Source: Streptosporangiaceae bacterium (lineage in GTDB: Bacteria; Actinomycetota; Actinomycetes; Streptosporangiales; Streptosporangiaceae). From it: DNA of 14,124 nucleotides. Positions within the stretch are counted from its first letter, which is position 1, and the number at the start of each line of letters is the position of its first letter. Positions 7,479 to 13,310 of the stretch are shown one piece after another. The notes beneath the pieces were generated by a model. The model searched no databases, was not told where the DNA came from, and was given only the letters and a program-made list of their open reading frames with translations. The translations under genes were made by a program, and so were the position numbers. Where the stretch lies: the NCBI GenBank assembly GCA_030041195.1, contig JASHOI010000508.1, positions 1 through 14,124 of the forward strand, given 5' to 3'.

Positions 7479-8446
7479 CCCTTCACCGCCCCGGCGACGA
7501 GGCCGCCGACCATGCGCCGCCGGACGATCAGGAAAAAGATCATGACCGGGATCGTGTACATCGTGGACGCGGCCATGATCGGCCCCCACTCGGCGCCGCC
7601 GCGGCCGAAGAAGTAGGTGACGTAGATCGGCAGCGTGTATGTGGAGTGCGCCTGGCCGAGGAACGTCAGCGCGACGATGAACTCGTTGTAGGCGGTGATG
7701 AACGAGAAGATGCTGGTCGCCACCAGGCCGGGGGCGACCAGCGGGAACAGGATCCGCCAGAAGATCGCCACCGCCGAGGCGCCGTCGATCGCCGCCGCCT
7801 CTTCGAGTTCCCTGGGCACCGTGGCCACGAAGTTGCGCAGCATCCAGATCGACACCGGCAGCGCCTGGGCCGTGTAGACGATCGTCAGGCCGAACAGGCT
7901 CTGCAGCAGGTTCAGCCGGTCGAAATCGAGGAAGAGCGCGATGATCAGCGCCTGTCCCGGGATCATCTGCACGATCAGCAGCATGATCAGGAACGAGGCG
8001 CGGAACCGGAACCGGAACCTCGCCACCGCGACCGACGCCAGCAGCGAGATCGTCGAGGCGATCAGCACCGTGGCCAGCGTCACCACGAGGCTGTTGCGGA
8101 AGAAAAGCCAGACCGTGCCGATGCCCGATGCCTGCCCGCTGATCACCTCGGCGAAGTTCCCCAGCGTCGGGTGTGCGGGCAGCAGGCTCGGCGTGAGCGA
8201 GTAGATCTCCTGCGACGGCTTGAACGCGGTAGCCACCATCCAGAGGATCGGGAACAGCGTGACCAGCCCGATGAGCAGGGCGAATGCGTTCAGGCTCAGC
8301 TTTTTCGCTCGCTTGCTGGGCCCTGCCCTGCGCCTCGTCCGGGCACCGGTGCGGCGCAGGCCACTCGGTGGCAGGCTCCCTCGCTCCCTGGCTCGTGTAA
8401 CCGGCTCCGCGGCGGGGGGCCCCAGCGAAACCATCGGCTCGCTCAT
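7475..8446 (-). CDS. Carbohydrate ABC transporter permease (MalG/DasC-like)
   Basis: 323-aa inner-membrane permease of the CUT1 sugar ABC family. An N-terminal Pro/Arg-rich cytoplasmic extension (about 1-50) precedes six predicted TM helices (about 52-75, 117-142, 152-173, 183-203, 239-260, 290-310). The EAA loop that docks the ATPase is at about 213-240 (ELEEAAAIDGAS, FWRILFPLVAPG), ending in MalG-like style. The conserved AVARFRFRFRA motif of the MalG class sits at 140-150. The start ATG overlaps the stop of the upstream permease and its stop overlaps the nagZ start, both as ATGA, indicating tight co-translation. It pairs with the MalF-like permease to form the channel. An alternative start Met5 exists but lacks the overlap. 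Confidence 0.93.
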   Translation of the reverse strand: MSEPMVSLGPPAAEPVTRARERGSLPPSGLRRTGARTRRRAGPSKRAKKLSLNAFALLIGLVTLFPILWMVATAFKPSQEIYSLTPSLLPAHPTLGNFAEVISGQASGIGTVWLFFRNSLVVTLATVLIASTISLLASVAVARFRFRFRASFLIMLLIVQMIPGQALIIALFLDFDRLNLLQSLFGLTIVYTAQALPVSIWMLRNFVATVPRELEEAAAIDGASAVAIFWRILFPLVAPGLVATSIFSFITAYNEFIVALTFLGQAHSTYTLPIYVTYFFGRGGAEWGPIMAASTMYTIPVMIFFLIVRRRMVGGLVAGAVKG

Positions 8447-9426
8447 GTCAGCGCTCCCTGACGGATCGAGGCGCGGACGTAGCCGACGGTGATGATCAGC
8501 AGGATCAGCGTGAGGATCAGCGCCAGCGCCCCGCCGAGCCCATAGCTCGGCGGGAACGTGAACGCCTTGTCGTAGAGGTAGAGGCCGAGGTTGAACTCAT
8601 CCCGGTTGCCGAGGCCGCCCGTGATCAGGTAACTCTGCGTGAACACGTTGAAGTCCCAGATCACCGACAGCAGCAGCAGCACCAGAAAGATCGGCTTCAG
8701 CAGCGGGTAGGTGATCCGCCAGAACACCCGCCACGGGCCCGCACCGTCCACCCGGGCCGCGTCGTACAGCTCGCCCGGGATCGTCTTGAGACCGGCCAGC
8801 GTGGCCACGGCGATGAACGGGAACGCCTGCCAGACCACCAGCACGGTCAGGACGGTGTATGCCTGCAGCGGGCCGCTGGTCGTCCAGTTGAAGCCCGCCC
8901 AGTCGGTGTTGCCCACCAGCCAGTGCGGCATCTTGCTCAGCGCCCAGTCGACCAGGCCGCCGTCCGGGTTGAACAACCAGTAGAACAGCACGCTGGCCGA
9001 GACCGCGGGAGTGGCCCAGGCGAGCAGCGCGGCCCCGGACACGAACGCCGCCATCCGCGGGCCGAGCCGGTTCAGCAGCAGGCCGACCACCGTGCCGACG
9101 ACCAGGCTGAGCGGGACGGCCGCGGCGGCGAAGAGGACCGTGATCCGCAGCGAGAGCCAGAACTCGGAGTCGGCGAACGTGGTGGTGAAGTTGCCGAGCC
9201 CGACCCACTGAACCGGGGCGGCGCCGGTGATCTGGGGCAGCCCGTAGTTCTGGAACGAGTAGAGCACCATCTGCACCAACGGCCAGAGGTACACGAGCAC
9301 GATCCCGGCCAGCGCGGGCACCAGCAGCAGGTACGGGGCCAGCCGGTGGCGGCGGACGAACGCGCCGATGCGGGCGCTCGGGCCCGCGGCCGGTGTTCCG
9401 GGAAGCCGCGTGACTGTCTCGGCCAT
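8443..9426 (-). CDS. Carbohydrate ABC transporter permease (MalF/DasB-like)
   Basis: 327-aa MalF-class membrane component of the same CUT1 transporter. TM helices are predicted near 30-52, 92-118, 128-150, 188-212, 245-268 and 297-318. The EAA motif is at about 219-246 (ELYDAARVDGAG, FWRITYPLLKP). The FNPDGGLVDW segment (152-161) between helices is typical of MalF-like sugar permeases. ATG 9426 is chosen because AGGAGG lies 9 nt upstream; the in-frame GTG at 9447 would put that SD inside the coding sequence. An 86-bp gap with a strong inverted repeat separates it from the binding-protein gene. No nucleotide-binding subunit is encoded nearby, as for Streptomyces sugar transporters that share the ATPase MsiK. 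Confidence 0.93.
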   Translation of the reverse strand: MAETVTRLPGTPAAGPSARIGAFVRRHRLAPYLLLVPALAGIVLVYLWPLVQMVLYSFQNYGLPQITGAAPVQWVGLGNFTTTFADSEFWLSLRITVLFAAAAVPLSLVVGTVVGLLLNRLGPRMAAFVSGAALLAWATPAVSASVLFYWLFNPDGGLVDWALSKMPHWLVGNTDWAGFNWTTSGPLQAYTVLTVLVVWQAFPFIAVATLAGLKTIPGELYDAARVDGAGPWRVFWRITYPLLKPIFLVLLLLSVIWDFNVFTQSYLITGGLGNRDEFNLGLYLYDKAFTFPPSYGLGGALALILTLILLIITVGYVRASIRQGALT

Positions 9427-9456
9427 GTGTCGGGCCCTCCTGAGCACAAAGTCGGT

Positions 9457-9499
9457 GTCCCGGCCGGCCAGCAGCCGCCAGAGGGTGGCCGGCCGGGAC
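9457..9499 (-). other. 14-bp perfect inverted repeat between binding-protein and permease genes
   Basis: Arms 9457-9470 (GTCCCGGCCGGCCA) and 9486-9499 are perfect reverse complements, with a 15-nt loop at 9471-9485. The hairpin starts 13 bp after the binding-protein stop and ends 30 bp before the permease start. No T-run follows on the transcribed strand. Its place and strength match the intercistronic structures after malE-type genes that protect the upstream mRNA or partly terminate transcription, giving more binding protein than permease. Confidence 0.75.
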
Positions 9500-9512
9500 G
9501 AGGCACGGAAGG

Positions 9513-10862
9513 TCAGGATTCGGAACCGGTATTGAGCACGTTCTGCAGCTCGGTGTTGGCCTTGTTCACGGTGGCCGTGAAGTTGGCGCCTTGCATCAGC
9601 GACTTCATCATCGTTGGGATGACTTCGTCGGTCGAGTCTGCCGTCGCCCAGTATTTCGAGTTCAGCGGTGAGATCTGCGTGTACGCGGCGGCCTTGGCGA
9701 ACCCGGACATGATCGCGCTGCTCGAGTATTTGCCGCCGGAGAGCTCAGACGTGAACTCGGGGAAGAAGCCCTGCAGGTTGGCGAACGTGGTCGCGTTGGC
9801 CGGGCTGTCCATTACCGAGATCAGGTCCCAGTCCGCGGTCTTGTACGGGCTCTTGGCCCAGACACCGAGGTCGGAGCCACCCGCGAAGGCCGGCGCCGGG
9901 TTGGGGCCGTTCTCGCTCGGGATCGGGAACGATGCCCAGTCCGCCTGGTCCTTCGTGCTCACCGCCTCCAGCGAGGACTCGGCCCACGGGCCGTCGATGT
10001 ACATGTCCAGCGTTCCCTTGGCGAAGTCCTCGTCGGACCCGCCCGAGGTGGCGCCGGGAGTGCCGAGCTCGGTCTCGCCGATGTACTTGGCGGGCGACAC
10101 GTGGTCGGTCAGGTACAGGTCGGCGTAGAACTTGATGCCGGCCTCGGACTGCGGTGTGTTCAGCTCCGCGACCCACTTGCCGTTCTTCTGCACCGCGACC
10201 TGGCCGCCCGCTCCCCAGATGAAGCTGACGATCGCGTCGTCGTAGTCGCTCGGCGCGCCAAGGCCGTACGTGCCCGGGAACTTCGCCATCAGCTTCTTCG
10301 CGTCGCTGACCAGCTCCGACCACGTGGTGGGTGTCGCCGTGATCCCGGCCGCCGCGAACTCCGCCTTGTTGTACCAGATGCCGCGCACGCCGCCGAACCA
10401 CGGGACGGCGTAGTTGCTGCCGTTGATCGTGTCGTTGGCAAGGTTGCCCGCGATGATGTCCGAGCTGTCCGGCCACGCCTTGACGTCGCTGGTGATGTCC
10501 GCCAGCGCGCCCTGCGCGGCCATCTCCGGTGTCTCGGTGTTGCCGAGCTCGGTGATGTCGGGGCCGCCCTTGCCGCTGCTCAGCGCGTTGGTCCAGTCCG
10601 TGACGTTGTCCGTCCACGGAATCCAGTCCACGACCACCTTGGTCTTCTTGTACTGCGGGAACTTTTTGTGGAACTGAGCCACAACGCCGTTCATCCAGGT
10701 CACCTGCGACGGGACGGACGCCCCCATCCGCCAAACGGTCAGCTTGGCTGGCGCCGCCGCCGCCGATGAACTGCTGCTCGAGCCGCAACCTGCTACTCCG
10801 GCCGTGGCTCCTGCAAGCACCACGGCAGCGCCTACTGCGGCTGCCGATCTGGTGAGGTTCAC
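9513..10862 (-). CDS. ABC transporter sugar-binding lipoprotein (CUT1 family, DasA/NgcE-like)
   Basis: 449-aa extracellular solute-binding lipoprotein. The N-terminus has a lipoprotein signal: basic start (MNLTR), hydrophobic core and lipobox GVAGC with the lipidated Cys26, followed by a Ser/Ala linker. The mature part is the family-1 fold (LTVWRM, then FHKKFPQYKKTKVVVDWIPW, PDITELGNTETPEMA, NYAVPWFGGVRGIWYNKAEF with the conserved WYNK, and FPIPSENGPNPAPAFAGGSD). GTG 10862 is chosen because GGGAG lies 8 nt upstream and a signal peptide begins there; the frame stays open far upstream, but that extension is low-complexity and reads through the intergenic repeats. It is the first gene of the leftward operon and probably the most highly expressed. 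The GH3 enzyme downstream suggests a GlcNAc-containing di- or oligosaccharide ligand (inference). Confidence 0.92.
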   Translation of the reverse strand: MNLTRSAAAVGAAVVLAGATAGVAGCGSSSSSSAAAAPAKLTVWRMGASVPSQVTWMNGVVAQFHKKFPQYKKTKVVVDWIPWTDNVTDWTNALSSGKGGPDITELGNTETPEMAAQGALADITSDVKAWPDSSDIIAGNLANDTINGSNYAVPWFGGVRGIWYNKAEFAAAGITATPTTWSELVSDAKKLMAKFPGTYGLGAPSDYDDAIVSFIWGAGGQVAVQKNGKWVAELNTPQSEAGIKFYADLYLTDHVSPAKYIGETELGTPGATSGGSDEDFAKGTLDMYIDGPWAESSLEAVSTKDQADWASFPIPSENGPNPAPAFAGGSDLGVWAKSPYKTADWDLISVMDSPANATTFANLQGFFPEFTSELSGGKYSSSAIMSGFAKAAAYTQISPLNSKYWATADSTDEVIPTMMKSLMQGANFTATVNKANTELQNVLNTGSES

Positions 10863-10949
10863 TGCTCGATCTCCCTTCCCGGCTGTTCTCGCGGGCCCGC
10901 ATCCGCCGGGCGACGCGCCCGCTGCGACCGAATCTGCGCCGAAACTAAC

Positions 10950-10962
10950 AGGAAACTTTCCT
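10950..10962. promoter_or_regulatory. Perfect 13-bp palindrome, candidate ROK operator
   Basis: AGGAAACTTTCCT is perfectly symmetrical about its central C. It lies about 90 bp upstream of the binding-protein GTG and 268 bp upstream of the ROK gene. A further GAAACT half-site starts 11 bp upstream of the palindrome's own GAAACT (10941 and 10952), about one helical turn. The palindrome touches the candidate -10 of the leftward operon, so a bound repressor would block it. Assignment to the neighbouring ROK protein is inference from divergent context. Confidence 0.6.
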
Positions 10963-10970
10963 ATAAGATA
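10961..10970 (-). promoter_or_regulatory. Candidate -10 region of the leftward sugar operon
   Basis: A short A/T-rich patch in otherwise very GC-rich DNA. On the - strand it reads TATCTTATAG, offering TATCTT (10970-10965) or TTATAG (10966-10961) as -10. A start just downstream would fall in the 13-bp palindrome and leave a leader of about 90 nt before the binding-protein gene. No clear -35 is seen. On the + strand TAAGAT (10964-10969) could serve a rightward promoter, though the ROK gene is 260 bp away. Confidence 0.4.
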
Positions 10971-11022
10971 GAGTCCGTTGCCAGATTGAGACAGAACCCA
11001 ACGTGACGGCAGCCCGCGTCGG

Positions 11023-11146
11023 CCCAGCCGGTCCACGCGGGCACCGCTCCACGACGGCCCACCGGTCTGCGCGGGCGTTGCCTCGCGACGGCCCACCGGC
11101 CCGTGCGGGCGTTGCCTCGCGACGGCCTGACCGGTTGCGCGCGAGG
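11023..11146. repeat. Array of 34-bp tandem repeats (about 3.6 copies) in the divergent intergenic region
   Basis: Copies are 11023-11057 (35 bp, diverged), 11058-11091 (34 bp), 11092-11125 (34 bp) and a partial copy 11126-11146. The two central copies match at 31 of 34 positions; each begins CCCACCGG and ends TTGCCTCGCGACGG. Copy 3 with its flank contains GCCCG-TG-CGGGC. There are no variable spacers, so it is not CRISPR. The array separates the operator and leftward promoter from the ROK gene. Function unknown; it may be a MIRU-like minisatellite or a multi-site protein target. Confidence 0.8.
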
Positions 11147-11173
11147 CCAGCTCCGCGCGGGGACCGAGGGCAG

Positions 11174-11192
11174 GCTCGCCCCCCGGGCGAGC
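11174..11192 (+). other. 8-bp hairpin upstream of the ROK gene
   Basis: GCTCGCCC-CCC-GGGCGAGC is a perfect inverted repeat ending 37 bp before the ROK start. A weak -10-like TACGGT (11200-11205) lies just after it, so the repeat could overlap a -35 region and act as an operator, or fold in an mRNA leader if transcription starts further upstream. Which of these holds cannot be told from sequence. Confidence 0.4.
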
Positions 11193-11229
11193 ATCGCCGT
11201 ACGGTACCCATAGCCAGGGAGGGGGCGGC

Positions 11230-12414
11230 ATGGAACGAAGACCAGGAACGCCAAGCCTGCTGCGCGAGCTTAACGACCGCGCAGCGCTCGAGCTGCTGCT
11301 CGCCAGCGGCCCGATGACCCGCGCACAGCTTGGCGCGCATACCGGGCTGTCCAAGGTCACCGCGTCGCAGCTGCTGGCCAGGCTCGAGGAGCGCGGGCTG
11401 GTCGAGATCACCGGGGAGCAGGCGGGCGGCCGCGGGCCGAACGCCGCCCTGTACGGCGTGGTGCCGTCGACCGCCTATGTGGCCGGGCTGCATGTCGACC
11501 TCAACGAGGTCAGCGCCGGCGTCGCCGACGTCACCGGCAAGGAGATGGCCGTGGTCTCGGTGGACCCGAACGGCGGCCAGGACCCGGTCGAGCTGGTGCG
11601 CGGTGCGGTCGCGGCGGCCGCGGGCTCGGCCGGCGTGTCCGCGGGCGCGCTGCGGGCACTCGTGATCGGGACCCCGGGCGTGCTGGATCCGGGAACCGGC
11701 GAGCCGCGGCTGGCCGTCAACCTGCCCGCCTGGCACGACGGCGTGCTCGACGCGCTGCGCAGCGATCTGGGCAGGCAGGTAACGATCGAGAACGACGTCA
11801 ACCTGGCCGCGATGGCCGAGCGGGCGACCGGCGCGGCATCAGGGAAAGACGACTTCGTGCTGGTCTGGATGAGCATCGGCATCGGGCTGGCGATCGTGCT
11901 CGGCGGGCGGTTGCACCGTGGCGTCGGCGGGGCGGCCGGCGAGATCGGCTACCTGCCGGTGCCGGGAGTGCCGCTGCCGCAGGACGTCAGCCACCCCGCG
12001 ACGGGCGCGTTCCAGTCCCTGATCGGCGCCCAGGCGCTGGTGCCGCTGGCGGCCAGCTACGGGTTCGCCGAGGCCACCGCCGGGGCCGCGGTACGCGCGG
12101 CGAGCGCGGCGGCCGTTGCCGGCGAGGAGCGGGGCAGCGCGTTTCTCACCGAGCTGGCCAGCCGGGTGGCGACCGGCGTGGCCTCGATCTGCGTCGTGCT
12201 CGACCCGGGCCTGGTCGTGCTGGGCGGCGAGGTTGGCCTGGCCGGAGGCACGGACCTGGCCACGCGGGTCGCCGCCGAGGTGGGGCGGATCAGCCCGACC
12301 CGGCCGCAGGTGGTCCCGACCAGCGTGACCGGGGACCCGGTGCTGTGCGGCGCGATCCGGGCCGCGGTCGACCGGGCCCGCGACGAACTGCTCGCGTCGG
12401 TGGCCAGTTCCTGA
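11230..12414 (+). CDS. ROK-family transcriptional regulator (NagC/XylR-type), zinc-motif-less
   Basis: 394-aa protein with an N-terminal winged helix (about residues 12-62; MTRAQLGAHTGLSKVTASQL, then LARLEERGLVEITG) and a ROK sugar-binding domain (about 80-390). Ligand-site motifs are present: VIGTPGVLD (145-153), LPAWHD (165-170), IENDVNLAAMAE (186-197, with Asp189 at the kinase catalytic position) and GGAAGEIGYLPVPG (233-246). The usual zinc site after this point (CxCGxxGCxE) is absent, with no cysteines there, and the LDxGGT phosphate loop is replaced by LHVDLNEVSAG, so it is a sensor rather than a kinase. The start ATG has a strong SD, AGGGAGGGGG (11216-11225). It is divergent from the sugar transporter/GH3 operon and very likely represses it, with the imported sugar or a product as inducer (inference). 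Confidence 0.92.
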   Translation: MERRPGTPSLLRELNDRAALELLLASGPMTRAQLGAHTGLSKVTASQLLARLEERGLVEITGEQAGGRGPNAALYGVVPSTAYVAGLHVDLNEVSAGVADVTGKEMAVVSVDPNGGQDPVELVRGAVAAAAGSAGVSAGALRALVIGTPGVLDPGTGEPRLAVNLPAWHDGVLDALRSDLGRQVTIENDVNLAAMAERATGAASGKDDFVLVWMSIGIGLAIVLGGRLHRGVGGAAGEIGYLPVPGVPLPQDVSHPATGAFQSLIGAQALVPLAASYGFAEATAGAAVRAASAAAVAGEERGSAFLTELASRVATGVASICVVLDPGLVVLGGEVGLAGGTDLATRVAAEVGRISPTRPQVVPTSVTGDPVLCGAIRAAVDRARDELLASVASS

Positions 12415-12504
12415 GGGCCGCACCGGGCCTCGCGGAAGGGCCGACAAGGAACCCCGAATGGGCTGACCGGTTTGGTGCGGTCCCCGCTGGGTATCCGGCA
12501 GCCG

Positions 12505-12520
12505 TACGATTAATATCGTA
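12505..12520. promoter_or_regulatory. 16-bp inverted repeat before the 37-aa ORF
   Basis: TACGAT-TAAT-ATCGTA, with 6-bp perfect arms and a 4-bp AT spacer, standing out in GC-rich DNA. It contains TAATAT (12511-12516), usable as a -10 box, which would start the transcript about 14 nt before the GTG at 12538. A dimeric repressor binding here would occlude that promoter. The ROK stop is 90 bp upstream. The binding protein is unknown. Confidence 0.5.
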
Positions 12521-12537
12521 ATCGGGGGGGTTCGATC

Positions 12538-12651
12538 GTGAGCAAGATGCGGATGGTTCTCATACCGCTGGCCGTTGTCGCAGCAATCGTCGTCATGGCC
12601 ATGACCCGGCGCCCGGGCATGGGCCGCCGCAGCCAGCGTCGTAGCAAGTAA
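12538..12651 (+). CDS. Probable 37-aa single-TM small basic membrane protein
   Basis: GTG start to TAA, 37 codons: MSKMRMVLIPLAVVAAIVVM (1-20) forms one hydrophobic helix (about 7-22), followed by a strongly basic tail, AMTRRPGMGRRSQRRSK. By the positive-inside rule the tail would be cytoplasmic. A run of seven G (12524-12530) lies 7 nt before the GTG and can act as a weak SD; Met4 is an alternative start. Support: codon choice fits the genome, a palindromic promoter-like element lies just upstream, and a terminator-like hairpin begins right after the stop. I do not recognise the family. It could still be chance, as it is very short. Confidence 0.5.
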   Translation: MSKMRMVLIPLAVVAAIVVMAMTRRPGMGRRSQRRSK

Positions 12652-12676
12652 AGGGTCAGGATTCGAACCTGATCCT
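12652..12676 (+). terminator. Hairpin directly after the 37-aa ORF
   Basis: Arms AGGGTCAGG (12652-12660) and CCTGATCCT (12668-12676) form a 9-bp stem with one G-U pair and a 7-nt loop, beginning next to the TAA. No T-tract follows. It may end the small-ORF transcript together with the next hairpin. Confidence 0.45.
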
Positions 12677-12690
12677 GGTAGAGCCTTAAG

Positions 12691-12718
12691 GCCGGGCCGT
12701 TCATCAGGGCGGCCCGGC
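12691..12718. terminator. Strong GC hairpin between convergent genes
   Basis: GCCGGGCCG (12691-12699) and CGGCCCGGC (12710-12718) are perfect 9-bp arms with a 10-nt loop. It lies between the rightward ROK/small-ORF unit and the leftward TPR gene that ends at 12794, the place for a bidirectional terminator. Actinomycete terminators often lack a U tract, as this one does. Confidence 0.6.
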
Positions 12719-12793
12719 TGGCTGCTTGAAACGGAAGTAATTCCGCAGCCACGCAATGGCAAATTTGGCGCAAACGCCCGAGGGCCGGAATTG

Positions 12794-13279
12794 TCACCCG
12801 GACAGTTCAGCGGCGTAATTCCGGAGCGGCCACTCGTACTGCTTGAGGTCGTCGCTGTCGATCCGGTCGAGCGCCAGGAGGATCAGCTGGGCCACCGCCT
12901 CTTGGCAGTGCCCGTCGCTGGTCAGCGCGAGGGCCAGGAACACCGCGACCGAGTCGTGGCCGGGAAACTGGTCGTCAGCGCGCCGCATGGCCTGTACCGC
13001 CTCGTCAAAGCGCCCCAGGTTGCGCAGCGTGCTGCCGTACTGGATCAGGCCCTGGCGCAGGTCGTCGCCGTCCAGGCCGGCCGAGAACGCCTGCTCGTAG
13101 ACGGGCGCCGCCTCGGCCTCCCGGCCGGCGTAGTCGAGCGCGCTCGCGTATGCCAGCAGCGCGTGGGGGTCTCCGGGATGCTGCCGGAGCAGGTCGTGGA
13201 AGTAGCCGACCGTGGGCTCGGGGTTGTCCCGCTGAGCGGCGTCCCACCCTCGCTTGATCGCATCGGAAAGCGCGCTCAC
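12794..13279 (-). CDS. Tetratricopeptide-repeat protein (TPR_5-like)
   Basis: 161-aa soluble protein of about three to four TPR units. Visible repeats are around 25-58 (YFHDLLRQHPGDPHALLAYA then LDYAGREAEAA), 59-95 (GDDLRQGLIQYGSTLRNLGR, FDEAVQAMRR) and 96-135 (DQFPGHDSVAVFLALAL, GHCQEAVAQL). The central part resembles the small TPR_5 family seen in Bacillus and actinobacteria, whose function is unknown; TPRs normally bind protein partners. No signal peptide or TM. The GTG start has no clear SD, and no other start fits; the gene follows the Lgt-like gene by 31 bp on the same strand, so it is probably the second gene of that transcript. Cysteine is limited to one residue near the C-terminus (GHCQEA). 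Confidence 0.85.
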   Translation of the reverse strand: MSALSDAIKRGWDAAQRDNPEPTVGYFHDLLRQHPGDPHALLAYASALDYAGREAEAAPVYEQAFSAGLDGDDLRQGLIQYGSTLRNLGRFDEAVQAMRRADDQFPGHDSVAVFLALALTSDGHCQEAVAQLILLALDRIDSDDLKQYEWPLRNYAAELSG

Positions 13280-13310
13280 GGTGCTGCTGCGACCGGCGCC
13301 GGGGAAACCG

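Noticed and set aside
5970..7616. A 548-codon + strand ORF opposite nagZ.
   Set aside because: Highly Arg/His/Gly-rich composition with no domain; it is the antisense shadow of a clear GH3 gene in GC-rich DNA.
11023..11146. CRISPR array.
   Set aside because: The repeats are directly adjacent with no unique spacers, few copies, and no cas genes nearby.
10863..11411. Upstream extension of the binding-protein frame giving a 632-aa ORF.
   Set aside because: The extension runs through the tandem repeats and into the ROK gene, is low-complexity, and would bury the lipoprotein signal peptide; the GTG at 10862 has a good SD.
5937..12414. A mobile genetic element carrying the sugar operon.
   Set aside because: No transposase, integrase, terminal repeats or target duplication was found at either border.
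12656..12672. On the - strand TCAGGTTCGAATCCTGA looks exactly like a tRNA T-arm (5-bp stem, TTCGAAT loop).
   Set aside because: No matching acceptor stem, anticodon arm or D-arm could be built on either side, and the hairpin extends to 9 bp just after the small ORF stop. Treated as a terminator-like hairpin; a tRNA-end attachment remnant cannot be fully excluded.
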